From: Verrucomicrobiales bacterium
GTDB lineage: Bacteria > Verrucomicrobiota > Verrucomicrobiia > Verrucomicrobiales > V1-33
DNA: 12,281 nucleotides
NCBI GenBank assembly: GCA_023253495.1
Contig: JALRGF010000644.1
Coordinates: 1-12,281, forward strand
Direction: 5' to 3'
Position 1 is the first letter of the stretch; each line of letters starts with the position of its first letter. The notes under the pieces were generated by a model, which did no database searches, was not told the DNA's origin, and saw only the letters and a list, made by a program, of their open reading frames with translations. Of this stretch, positions 1-6,082 are shown in pieces. Made by a program: the position numbers and the translations under genes.

Positions 1-86
1 CCCGCCGCACGCCCCGACACCCCTCCGCCACAGCCGGAACATCCGACCGCCCACACCGCCAGCAAAAAAAGATACCGTCGTCTCAT
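1..86 (-). CDS. N-terminus of a predicted lipoprotein or secreted protein, cut by the left edge
   Basis: Reading the minus strand from an ATG at 86, an open frame runs off the window. It begins MRRRYLFLLAVWAVGCSGCG. This is a classic export signal: three arginines, then a hydrophobic core (YLFLLAVWAV), then cysteines preceded by small residues. AVGC (Cys16) or CSGC (Cys19) could act as a lipobox, so a lipoprotein is likely. A GGGA stretch lies about 6 bases upstream of the ATG. Only 28 codons are visible, so the mature protein cannot be identified. The gene is divergent from the GYF_2-AIM24 gene, which argues against that gene starting as far upstream as 85. The call rests only on the signal-peptide pattern and an uninterrupted frame. 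Confidence 0.5.
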   Translation of the reverse strand, partial: MRRRYLFLLAVWAVGCSGCGGGVSGRAA

Positions 87-291
87 GCGAGTCCCGGACG
101 GTAGCCACCAGGATCCGTTCGTCACCGAAGAACTGCCGGAAACCCCCGCCCCCACACCGGGCCCCTCCCCCGACGCTCCTCAGGCCGCCCCGGCGAGCAC
201 GCCCATCCTCCGCCCCCCTGGTCATCCTCCGGACCGCGATCGCCCGGACCGGCAGTTGCCATCCTGCGCCGCATGGCAACCGTGCCGACCC
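87..291. promoter_or_regulatory. Divergent intergenic region with dyads
   Basis: This 205-bp gap separates the putative minus-strand lipoprotein start (86) from the likely start of the GYF_2-AIM24 gene (292). It should hold promoters for both. I see no clear -35/-10 pair. It contains the palindrome GCGATCGC (236-243) flanked by direct repeats of CCGGACC (229-235 and 244-250), and a perfect 8-bp inverted repeat at 255-280. The plus frame is open back to 85, but the peptide is proline-rich with no recognisable domain, so I treat it as probably non-coding. Confidence 0.4.
255..280. repeat. 8-bp perfect inverted repeat just before the GYF_2-AIM24 start
   Basis: GTTGCCAT (255-262) and ATGGCAAC (273-280) are perfect reverse complements separated by 10 bases. 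The right arm ends 11 bases before the ATG at 292. The arrangement could be an operator for a dimeric regulator, or an RNA hairpin overlapping the ribosome-binding region. No recognisable Shine-Dalgarno sequence precedes 292. Confidence 0.45.
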
Positions 292-1293
292 ATGCAGACG
301 TGGTACTACCTCGACCCCTCAAGAAACCAACGGACCGCCACCGAGGCCGAACTGACCGGCCTCATCGCCAGCGGAACCATCCAGCCCTCCACCATGATGT
401 GGACTCAGGGAGCCGCCGGCTGGTTGCCGGCCGCCCAGGCGCTGCCCCGCCTCTTCCAGGGAGCCACCCCGCCGCCGCCCCCGCCGCCCGGCACCCCCGC
501 CGGGCGCCGATCCCATGAAATCGACTTCGAAATCATCGGCAGCGAAATGCAGATCGTCGAAATCGAACTGGATCCGGGCGAAACCGTCATCGCCGAGGCC
601 GGCGGCATGAATTACATGGATGCCGACATCCAGTTCGAAACCAAAATGGGCGACGGCTCAGCCCCGACCGGCGGCTTCGGCGGCCTGCTCAAAACCATCG
701 GCAAACGCGTGCTTACCGGTGAATCACTCTTCATGACGCACTTCACCAACCGCGGCACCGGCAAAAAACGCGTCGCCTTCGGCGCCCCTTACCCGGGCAA
801 AATCATCCCGATGAAACTCGCAGACTTCGGCGGCGAAATCATCTGCCAGAAAGACGCCTTCCTCTGCGCCGCCTTCGGCACCGCCGTCGGCATCGCCCTC
901 AACAAAAAACTCGGCACCGGCCTCTTCGGCGGCGAAGGGTTCATCATGCAGCGGCTCACCGGCGACGGCCTCGCCTTCATCCACGCCGGCGGCACCATCA
1001 TCAAACGCGAGTTGCGCGGTGAAAAACTGCTGGTCGACACCGGCTGCCTCGTCGCCCTCACCCCGGGCGTCCACTACGACATCGAACGCGCCGGCAACAT
1101 GAAAAGCATGATCCTCGGCGGCGAAGGGCTCTTCCTCGCCTCGCTGCACGGGCACGGCACCGTCTGGCTGCAAAGCCTGCCGTTCTCACGCCTCGCCGAT
1201 CGCATCCTCGCCAGCGCCCCCAGCGCCGGGGGCTCCGCCGTCGGCGAAGGCTCGGTCCTCGGCGGACTCGGACGCCTGCTCGACGGCAATTGA
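292..1293 (+). CDS. GYF_2 domain-AIM24 family fusion protein (TIGR00266-like)
   Basis: The 333-residue product has two parts. Residues 1-55 match the GYF_2 (DUF4339) pattern: WYYLDPSRNQ near the start, then MMWTQGAAGWLPAAQ at about 35-49, a small fold thought to mediate protein contacts. A linker with seven consecutive prolines (about 60-66) leads into an AIM24/TIGR00266 domain (about 75-305). Typical AIM24 features are LDPGETVIAEAGGMNYMD, LTGESLF, YPGKIIPMKL, LFGGEGF, GEKLLVDTGCLVAL and GGEGLFLASLHGHGTVWLQS. AIM24 domains form beta-rich trimers; their role in bacteria is not established. No signal peptide or membrane segment is visible, so it is probably cytoplasmic. The start at 292 was chosen because the GYF_2 domain begins there. 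The frame is open to an ATG at 85, but the added 69 residues are low-complexity. The gene is convergent with riboflavin synthase, 7 bp away. Confidence 0.85.
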   Translation: MQTWYYLDPSRNQRTATEAELTGLIASGTIQPSTMMWTQGAAGWLPAAQALPRLFQGATPPPPPPPGTPAGRRSHEIDFEIIGSEMQIVEIELDPGETVIAEAGGMNYMDADIQFETKMGDGSAPTGGFGGLLKTIGKRVLTGESLFMTHFTNRGTGKKRVAFGAPYPGKIIPMKLADFGGEIICQKDAFLCAAFGTAVGIALNKKLGTGLFGGEGFIMQRLTGDGLAFIHAGGTIIKRELRGEKLLVDTGCLVALTPGVHYDIERAGNMKSMILGGEGLFLASLHGHGTVWLQSLPFSRLADRILASAPSAGGSAVGEGSVLGGLGRLLDGN

Positions 1294-1300
1294 CCCGCCT

Positions 1301-1918
1301 TCAGACCCCCGCCCCGGGCCCCGCCTCCCGCCACCGGGCCACATATTTCCCGATCACATCGTATTCGACATTGACCCGGTCGCCGCGCCGGCGCTCCCGC
1401 AGGTTCGTCACCGCCAGCGTATGCGGAATGATCCAGCAGACGACACTGGCCCGCAATATGTCCGCCACCGTCAGGCTGATCCCGTCCAGCGCGATCGACC
1501 CGCGCGAAATCACCTGCGCCGCAAAGGCCGCCGGCAAGGCCACCTCATAGCGGTGGTCCCGACCGCACGACGAAAAATCAAGCACCTCGGCCACCGTGTC
1601 GACATGCCCCTGCACATAATGCCCGGACAGGCGGTCGCCCGCCCGCAAAGCGCGTTCCAGATTGACCAGCGCACCCGGAGCCAGACTCCCGAGATTGGTG
1701 ACGCGCAGGGTCTCGGCCAGCAGGTCGAACCGCACCGTCCCGCCATCCCGCGACGGCTCGGCCTCCGTCACGGTCAGGCAGCAGCCGTTGACCGCCACAC
1801 TCTCGCCCGCCGCCAGCTCGCCGGCAAACGTCACCCCGCACAACACCAGCCGACCCCCGCCCGCCGTGGCCTCCACGGCAGCCACTTCGGCTGCAGTCTC
1901 AATAATTCCGGTAAACAC
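1301..1918 (-). CDS. ribE: Riboflavin synthase, alpha subunit
   Basis: This enzyme dismutates two molecules of 6,7-dimethyl-8-ribityllumazine to riboflavin plus a pyrimidinedione, the last step of vitamin B2 synthesis. The 205-residue length is normal. The N-terminus MFTGIIE is the family hallmark. The two homologous lumazine-binding halves are visible: ESVAVNGCCLTV (39-50) with GHYVQGHVD (99-107), then GSIALDGISLTV (140-151) with IIPHTLAVTNL (163-173). VNVEYDVIGKYVARW lies near the C-terminus. The start codon is GTG. A GGAGG lies only 2 bases upstream, which is closer than ideal, but the conserved N-terminus fixes the start. No other rib genes are in the window and no FMN riboswitch is apparent upstream. 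It is divergent from the manC-type gene. The symbol ribC is used for the same enzyme in some species. Confidence 0.96.
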   Translation of the reverse strand: MFTGIIETAAEVAAVEATAGGGRLVLCGVTFAGELAAGESVAVNGCCLTVTEAEPSRDGGTVRFDLLAETLRVTNLGSLAPGALVNLERALRAGDRLSGHYVQGHVDTVAEVLDFSSCGRDHRYEVALPAAFAAQVISRGSIALDGISLTVADILRASVVCWIIPHTLAVTNLRERRRGDRVNVEYDVIGKYVARWREAGPGAGV

Positions 1919-2020
1919 AGCCTCCGACCATGCCGGTAAATACCGTCCCGGAAACGGGAAATCTCCGCCCCGCCATTGCCAAACGGCCCCCGCCGCTTAT
2001 GGAACTTTCCCGTCACCGCC
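1919..2020. promoter_or_regulatory. Divergent gap between riboflavin synthase and the guanylyltransferase
   Basis: These 102 bp must carry the 5' signals of two divergent genes. A 12-bp palindrome CGGTAAATACCG lies at 1934-1945. The octamer CCGGTAAA occurs both there (1933-1940) and inside the start of the riboflavin synthase gene (1908-1915). No confident promoter hexamers or riboswitch elements are seen. Confidence 0.3.
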
Positions 2021-3094
2021 ATGTCTCCGAACTCATACGCCGTCATCCTCGCCGGGGGCAGCGGCACCCGCTTCTGGCCGCTCAGCCGCACCAGCACCCC
2101 CAAACAACTGCTCCGGCTCTTCGACGACTCCACCCTGCTCGAACAAGCCGTGGCCCGTCTCGACGGCGTGGTCCCGAAAGAAAATATCCTCATCCTCACC
2201 AACGCCGACCAGGAAACCCAGGTCCGCGCCGCCCTGCCCGGCCACCCGCCGGAAAATATCCTCGCCGAACCGGAAAAACGCGACACCGCCCCAGCCGTCG
2301 CCCTCGGCATCGGTTGGGTCGCCGCCCGCGACCCCAACGCCGTCATGGCCGTGCTGCCGGCTGATCACCTTGTCCACGACGTGGCCGCCTTCCGCGCGGT
2401 GCTGGCCGGAGCCTTCCAGGCTGCCCGCGCCTCGTCCGCCCTCGTCACCATCGGCATCAAACCAACCTGGGCCTGCCCGGGCTACGGCTACATCGAACGC
2501 GGCGAACGCGCCCGCATCCTCGGCCTGCCCGCCGAACTGGCCGCCTTCGAGGTCGCCCGCTTCCGCGAAAAACCAAACCCGGAACTCGCCGAGGAATTTC
2601 TCCGCACCGGCAGCTTCCTCTGGAATGCCGGCATGTTCGTCTGGAGCGTGCCCACCGTCTTCACCGAACTCACCCGCTGCCAGCCGCTCCTCGCCGCCTT
2701 CATCAACGAATTGCGCACCAGCCACGACCTGCCCGGCACCCTGCAAGCCCAGTTCGCACGGCTCCCGAAAATCTCCATCGACTACGCCCTGCTCGAACGC
2801 GCCTCCCGCGTCCTCAATATCGAGGCCACCTTCGACTGGGATGACGTCGGCTCGTGGCTCAGCGTCGCCAAATACCTTCCGCAGGACGCCGACCGCAACG
2901 CCACCCGCGGCGCCGTGACCACTCTGCGCGCCCGCGACAACATCGTCTATTCCACCCAGCCGACCCGTATCGCCCTGCTCGGCGTGCACCACCTCATCGT
3001 CGTTCAGACCGCCGATGCCCTGCTCATCGCCCACCAGTCAGCCGCCGACGACATCAAAAAAATCGTCGACGAGGTGCCGGCAGACCTCCGCTAG
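2021..3094 (+). CDS. manC: Mannose-1-phosphate guanylyltransferase
   Basis: This cytoplasmic nucleotidyltransferase makes GDP-mannose from GTP and mannose-1-phosphate, supplying mannose or fucose-type sugars for glycans. From the ATG at 2021 the product is 357 residues. It opens with the signature GGSGTRFWPLSR (12-23) and PKQ (27-29). Further family motifs are AEPEKRDTAPA (82-92), LPADH (112-116), GYGYIE (154-159), REKP (182-185), WNAGMF (201-206), IDYALLE (253-259) and WDDVGSW (273-279). There is no C-terminal cupin/phosphomannose isomerase domain, so it is the short single-function form. A TTG at 1976 would add 15 residues upstream of the conserved N-terminus and was not preferred. No strong Shine-Dalgarno sequence precedes 2021. 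The next gene downstream is a pyruvyl transferase family gene, consistent with a polysaccharide role but not proof of co-transcription. Confidence 0.95.
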   Translation: MSPNSYAVILAGGSGTRFWPLSRTSTPKQLLRLFDDSTLLEQAVARLDGVVPKENILILTNADQETQVRAALPGHPPENILAEPEKRDTAPAVALGIGWVAARDPNAVMAVLPADHLVHDVAAFRAVLAGAFQAARASSALVTIGIKPTWACPGYGYIERGERARILGLPAELAAFEVARFREKPNPELAEEFLRTGSFLWNAGMFVWSVPTVFTELTRCQPLLAAFINELRTSHDLPGTLQAQFARLPKISIDYALLERASRVLNIEATFDWDDVGSWLSVAKYLPQDADRNATRGAVTTLRARDNIVYSTQPTRIALLGVHHLIVVQTADALLIAHQSAADDIKKIVDEVPADLR

Positions 3095-3200
3095 CGGGCC
3101 CCGGCCATGCAATGCTTCCATGCACACCGACCTACCTGGATCAAATCCTGAAAACAAGTCATTTCCAATGCCCACTGCCACCAATCGAAAATGCCCCGGT

Positions 3201-3212
3201 TCCCGCGGGAGA
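3201..3212 (+). promoter_or_regulatory. Ribosome-binding site within a palindrome, before the pyruvyl transferase
   Basis: GGGAGA (3207-3212) lies 5 bases before the ATG at 3218 and decides that start over in-frame ATGs at 3191, 3269 and 3350. It overlaps the perfect 10-bp palindrome TCCCGCGGGA (3201-3210), which could form a small structure that competes with ribosome binding. Confidence 0.5.
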
Positions 3213-3217
3213 ATCGC

Positions 3218-4147
3218 ATGGAAAAATGCCGGAAAGCAAGCCCCGGGGGCCATCTCAATGCGACGCAAATGATCAAAAACACTATTCGGCGCCTCTTTCG
3301 AAGGCATAATACTCGACAGGCGGAGTCCGTGAAACGGACACCCGGGTCAATGAGCGATGGCACAACACCAATACCAATCAATGATGCCATCCCGTTGCAT
3401 TGGAAACGCATCACCAACTGGGGCGACACTTTTGCCCCTCTGGTGGTGGAATATTTGTCGGAAAAGCCGGTGTTTTATACCGACATAAGCCAGCCTCATT
3501 ATGCAACACTGGGCTCATTTTTAAATGCTTCCATGAGCCGAAACACCACCGTGTGGGGCACGGGCATCATCCGGAATGACATCACGCCCAGTCCGGAGGC
3601 AAAGTACTGCGCCGTGCGCGGCCCGTTGACCAGGAGGAATGTTCTGGCTCAGGGCGGCCATTGCCCGGAGATTTACGGCGACCCCGGATACTTTGTTTCC
3701 CATGTTTTTCCGATGCGCGATATTGAAAAGAAATATGAATTCGGAATCATCCCGCACTGGAGAGACATAGATCATTTCAAATCATCACCGCGTTACAGCC
3801 AGTCGAAAATCATCAATGTCGCCACGTTTGATTTGTACAGGTTCTGCAGGGAAATAAATGAGTGTCACGTGATCATTACGGGATCCTTGCATGCGTTGAT
3901 CACCGCCCATGCCTACAACATCCCGGCTGTGTGGATCAAATCGAACAAGGCGCTTGGCGATGACACCAAGTTTTATGACTACTATCAGGCGAACAATGTG
4001 GACATATCACCCGTGATCGCCGACGTGCAGACTGTCGATTTCAACACATTGCTGGGCAGCGCCATCACATTGACCCACGACGTCAGGCCATTTGCCCGTG
4101 CCTGTCCTTTCATTTCCGGGAACAAACTGGAGCTGCTGGCATGCTGA
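3218..4147 (+). CDS. Polysaccharide pyruvyl transferase family protein
   Basis: Members of this family transfer a pyruvyl group from phosphoenolpyruvate to a sugar of an exopolysaccharide, cell-wall polymer or lipopolysaccharide, forming a ketal. From the Shine-Dalgarno-supported ATG at 3218 the product is 309 residues. Family motifs in order are NWGD (67-70), WGTGI (113-117), VRGPLTR (133-139), YGDPG (153-157) and IITGSLHALITAHAY (219-233), followed by IPAVWIK. Residues 1-45 are basic and may be an unstructured extension. No membrane segment is seen. The gene is much more AT-rich than its neighbours: about 45% GC at 3781-3840 by hand count, against 77% at 9121-9180. This suggests recent acquisition. 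It follows the GDP-mannose synthesis gene by 123 bp, which fits a surface-glycan role. The acceptor sugar cannot be deduced. Confidence 0.85.
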   Translation: MEKCRKASPGGHLNATQMIKNTIRRLFRRHNTRQAESVKRTPGSMSDGTTPIPINDAIPLHWKRITNWGDTFAPLVVEYLSEKPVFYTDISQPHYATLGSFLNASMSRNTTVWGTGIIRNDITPSPEAKYCAVRGPLTRRNVLAQGGHCPEIYGDPGYFVSHVFPMRDIEKKYEFGIIPHWRDIDHFKSSPRYSQSKIINVATFDLYRFCREINECHVIITGSLHALITAHAYNIPAVWIKSNKALGDDTKFYDYYQANNVDISPVIADVQTVDFNTLLGSAITLTHDVRPFARACPFISGNKLELLAC

Positions 4148-4335
4148 TGCGGAGTGCCGGACTCCATGAGGCCCGCGGCCGGGAGTTTCCCGTCCGACAG
4201 TCCATCGAAGTCCGGCCCCCCCTCACCGCCCGCGCCCGACGCTTCCGCCGGGTGTCCCGGTGAGCGGATCACCCCGCGGGAACCGCCCCGGCCGCCGGCT
4301 GGATGGCTCATCCAAGCGCACCACGCGCCGCCCCC
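4148..4335. other. Convergent intergenic region with three short hairpins
   Basis: This 188-bp gap between the pyruvyl transferase and HAD genes holds no convincing gene. Three small perfect stems are visible: GGAGT/ACTCC (4151-4165, 5-base loop), CGGGA/TCCCG (4180-4192, 3-base loop) and GGTGA/TCACC (4259-4273, 5-base loop). None is followed by a T-tract on either strand, so they are not standard intrinsic terminators. The first begins 4 bases after the pyruvyl transferase stop codon and may still help end transcription or protect the 3' end. Confidence 0.35.
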
Positions 4336-5049
4336 TCAGATCCCGAGCAGCTGCCGCAACACCACGCCGGCCTGTCCGGCCCGCGACCGCCACGGCCGCT
4401 CCGGCCGCACCACCGTCCACCCCGCCTCCGCGGCCAGGGCGCTGAGCCGCTCGCCGGGATTGACGCAGACCGCATGCCGCACCAGCCGCAGCATCGGCAG
4501 GTCGGCGGTGCTGTCGGAATACGCCCACGAATCAGCCGCCTCGCACGGCAGCAGACCGGCCTCCCGCATCCGCGGCAGCTTGGCTTCATGCTTGTTGTTG
4601 TCGCCCTCGATTTCCGCAATGAACGGCTGCCGCGCCGCCACCTCGACCCGGGTGCCGAAACTGTGGTCGAAGCCGAGCACGCGCCCGATTTCCCGGACGT
4701 AGAATTCCGGACTCGCCGAATTGAGGACGAGCACCCGTCCCTCCCGGCGGTGGCGCTCGACTTCATCCCGCAACGCGGGAAACAGCAGCGGCGGCACCAC
4801 CAACTCGGCGAATTCCCGCGCCAGCGATTCCACCCGCTCCCTCGGCATCAGCCAGAGATAACTGAGGAAAACACGCTTCAGCTCGCGCGCCTCCAGCACC
4901 CCCAGCAGGCCGGCCGGAGCAAAAGCCGCGGCCACCGGCAGAAACAACCGCCGCAGACCGTGCCGCTGCAGAACAAAGCGGCAGAACAACAGCTGCGTGT
5001 CATGGGCCAGCAGTGTCCCATCCAGATCAAACAAGGCCAGGCGTTTCAT
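4336..5049 (-). CDS. HAD-superfamily subfamily IB phosphatase (SerB-like)
   Basis: The 237-residue product is a magnesium-dependent phosphohydrolase of the haloacid dehalogenase superfamily. Motif I is FDLDGTLL, with nucleophile Asp8 and acid/base Asp10. Motif II is NSASP with Ser111. A lysine in the KHEAK stretch (153 or 157) is the likely motif III residue. Motif IV is YSDSTADLPML (177-187), with Asp179 and Asp183 as metal ligands. The YSDS...DLPML form is typical of the HAD-IB group (TIGR01490-like) related to phosphoserine phosphatase. A mostly alpha-helical cap should lie between motifs I and II (about 15-100). Most such proteins act on small phosphorylated metabolites; the substrate here is unknown. 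The start is an ATG at 5049 with no clear Shine-Dalgarno sequence. The gene is divergent from truA. Confidence 0.88.
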   Translation of the reverse strand: MKRLALFDLDGTLLAHDTQLLFCRFVLQRHGLRRLFLPVAAAFAPAGLLGVLEARELKRVFLSYLWLMPRERVESLAREFAELVVPPLLFPALRDEVERHRREGRVLVLNSASPEFYVREIGRVLGFDHSFGTRVEVAARQPFIAEIEGDNNKHEAKLPRMREAGLLPCEAADSWAYSDSTADLPMLRLVRHAVCVNPGERLSALAAEAGWTVVRPERPWRSRAGQAGVVLRQLLGI

Positions 5050-5153
5050 ACAGAGTCGTCATCAAGGGGCGGCACAAGCAGGCCGTCGCGATCCGGCGGA
5101 AGGACATCAGCGCGCCCGCCATCGGCCTTGGCATGCCCGCACAGGATTCCATA

Positions 5154-5963
5154 ATGCACAAGCTCAAAGCCAAGTTCAAAGCCACCCATCCCATGCGCCT
5201 CAAACTCACCCTCGCCTACGACGGAAGACCCTTCGCCGGCTGGCAGAGCCAGCGCGGAGGCGCCACCGTCCAGGACGCCGTCGAGTCGGCCGTCGCCGTC
5301 ATCGGCGGCCCGCCCCCGGATGGCCGGATCCTCCGCGTCCATGCCTCCGGCCGCACCGACACCGGTGTGCACGCCCTCGGTCAGGTCGCCCATTTCGACC
5401 CGCCCGCCACCACCCGCCTCGGCGAAGCCGAGTGGCACCGCGCCCTCAATGCCGTGCTGCCCGCCACCATCCGCGTCATGCGCTGCGAAGCCGTCGCCCC
5501 GGACTTCCACGCCCGCTTCGACGCCACCGGCAAAATCTACCGCTACCGCCTCTGGCACGCCGAAGTACTGCCCCCGCTCGAATACGGCCTGGCCTGGCAT
5601 CTCCACGGCTGCCTGAGCGAGTCCCGTCTGCGCGAGAGCGCCCGCCTCTTCGAGGGATGCCACGACTTTTCCGCCTTCTGCGCCAACCGCGGCGAGGAGA
5701 ACGAAACCTCCATCAACAAGGTGCGCACCATCCGGAAAATCACTCTTCAGCCGCAGGGCGAACTGATCTCGCTCACCTTCGAAGGCGACGGCTTCCTCTA
5801 CAAAATGGTCCGCATGATCGTCGGAGCCATGGTCCGCGTCGCCCGCGGCCACGAAACCCCCGAACGCCTCGCCGATCTGCTCGCCCGGCCCACGCAGAAA
5901 AAACCCGGATGGCAGGCACCCCCCGACGGCCTCAGCCTGCTCCAGGTCCTCTACCCCGCATAA
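5154..5963 (+). CDS. truA: tRNA pseudouridine synthase A
   Basis: TruA isomerises uridines 38-40 in the anticodon arm of many tRNAs to pseudouridine. From 5154 the product is 269 residues, the usual size. The family opening KLTLAYDGRPFAGWQ is followed by the catalytic motif GRTDTGVHA (66-74), with nucleophile Asp69. IYRYRLW and DGFLYKMVRMIVG, typical of the C-terminal half, are present. The ATG at 5154 has an AGGA (5143-5146) 7 bases upstream, so I prefer it. An ATG at 5193 (MRLKLTLAYDG) would give 256 residues and is also possible. An in-frame ATG at 5013 lies inside the divergent HAD gene and is unlikely. The product is cytoplasmic. Confidence 0.95.
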   Translation: MHKLKAKFKATHPMRLKLTLAYDGRPFAGWQSQRGGATVQDAVESAVAVIGGPPPDGRILRVHASGRTDTGVHALGQVAHFDPPATTRLGEAEWHRALNAVLPATIRVMRCEAVAPDFHARFDATGKIYRYRLWHAEVLPPLEYGLAWHLHGCLSESRLRESARLFEGCHDFSAFCANRGEENETSINKVRTIRKITLQPQGELISLTFEGDGFLYKMVRMIVGAMVRVARGHETPERLADLLARPTQKKPGWQAPPDGLSLLQVLYPA

Positions 5964-6040
5964 CCCACACGCCGCCCCGGAAACCTCCCCCACCCCGGCC
6001 ACCCCCACCCGCCACACACCCCTCCCACCAAAAAGCCCGC
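5964..6040 (+). terminator. C-rich, G-poor tract; candidate Rho-dependent termination region
   Basis: Downstream of the truA stop the plus strand is extremely C-rich: positions 5981-6040 contain 38 C and only 5 G by hand count. A C-rich, G-poor, weakly structured transcript is the known character of Rho-utilisation sites, so this could end truA transcription. There is no intrinsic hairpin with a T-tract. The minus strand has at least four G-runs of three or more with 1- and 5-base loops (complement of 5987-6010), fitting the pattern of a G-quadruplex. Function is inferred. Confidence 0.35.
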
Positions 6041-6042
6041 AA

Positions 6043-6079
6043 TTCCCGTTGCCAAATCTTCGCTCCGGGGTAACGGGAG
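6043..6079 (+). promoter_or_regulatory. Dyad that can pair with the ribosome-binding site of the iron importer operon
   Basis: TCCCGTT (6044-6050) is the reverse complement of AACGGGA (6072-6078), separated by 21 bases; outer and inner G-T pairs could extend it. The right arm contains the GGGAG (6075-6079) that serves as Shine-Dalgarno sequence 3 bases before the ATG at 6083. An RNA stem here would hide the ribosome-binding site. Alternatively the dyad could be an operator. No recognisable Fur box is seen. Confidence 0.4.
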
Positions 6080-6082
6080 CAA

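Noticed and set aside
85..291. N-terminal extension of the GYF_2-AIM24 protein from an ATG at 85
   Set aside because: The 69 extra residues are proline-rich without a domain. The ATG overlaps the start of a plausible minus-strand gene, and the GYF_2 domain begins right at the ATG at 292.
1919..2020. FMN riboswitch upstream of riboflavin synthase
   Set aside because: The gap is too short for a full aptamer plus expression platform, and I could not find the conserved paired segments.
1662..2918. A 418-codon plus-strand frame spanning riboflavin synthase and manC
   Set aside because: It covers parts of two firmly identified genes in the wrong frame, and its product is Ser/Pro/Ala-rich low-complexity sequence.
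2033..3034. A 333-codon minus-strand frame opposite manC
   Set aside because: It is a Gly/Glu/Asp-rich shadow of the guanylyltransferase coding frame with no signal or motif.
5964..6082. Fur box or standard promoter ahead of the iron importer
   Set aside because: No AT-rich inverted repeat resembling the Fur consensus is present. TTGCCA (6049) with TAACGG (6071) has promoter-like spacing but would leave almost no leader before the ATG.
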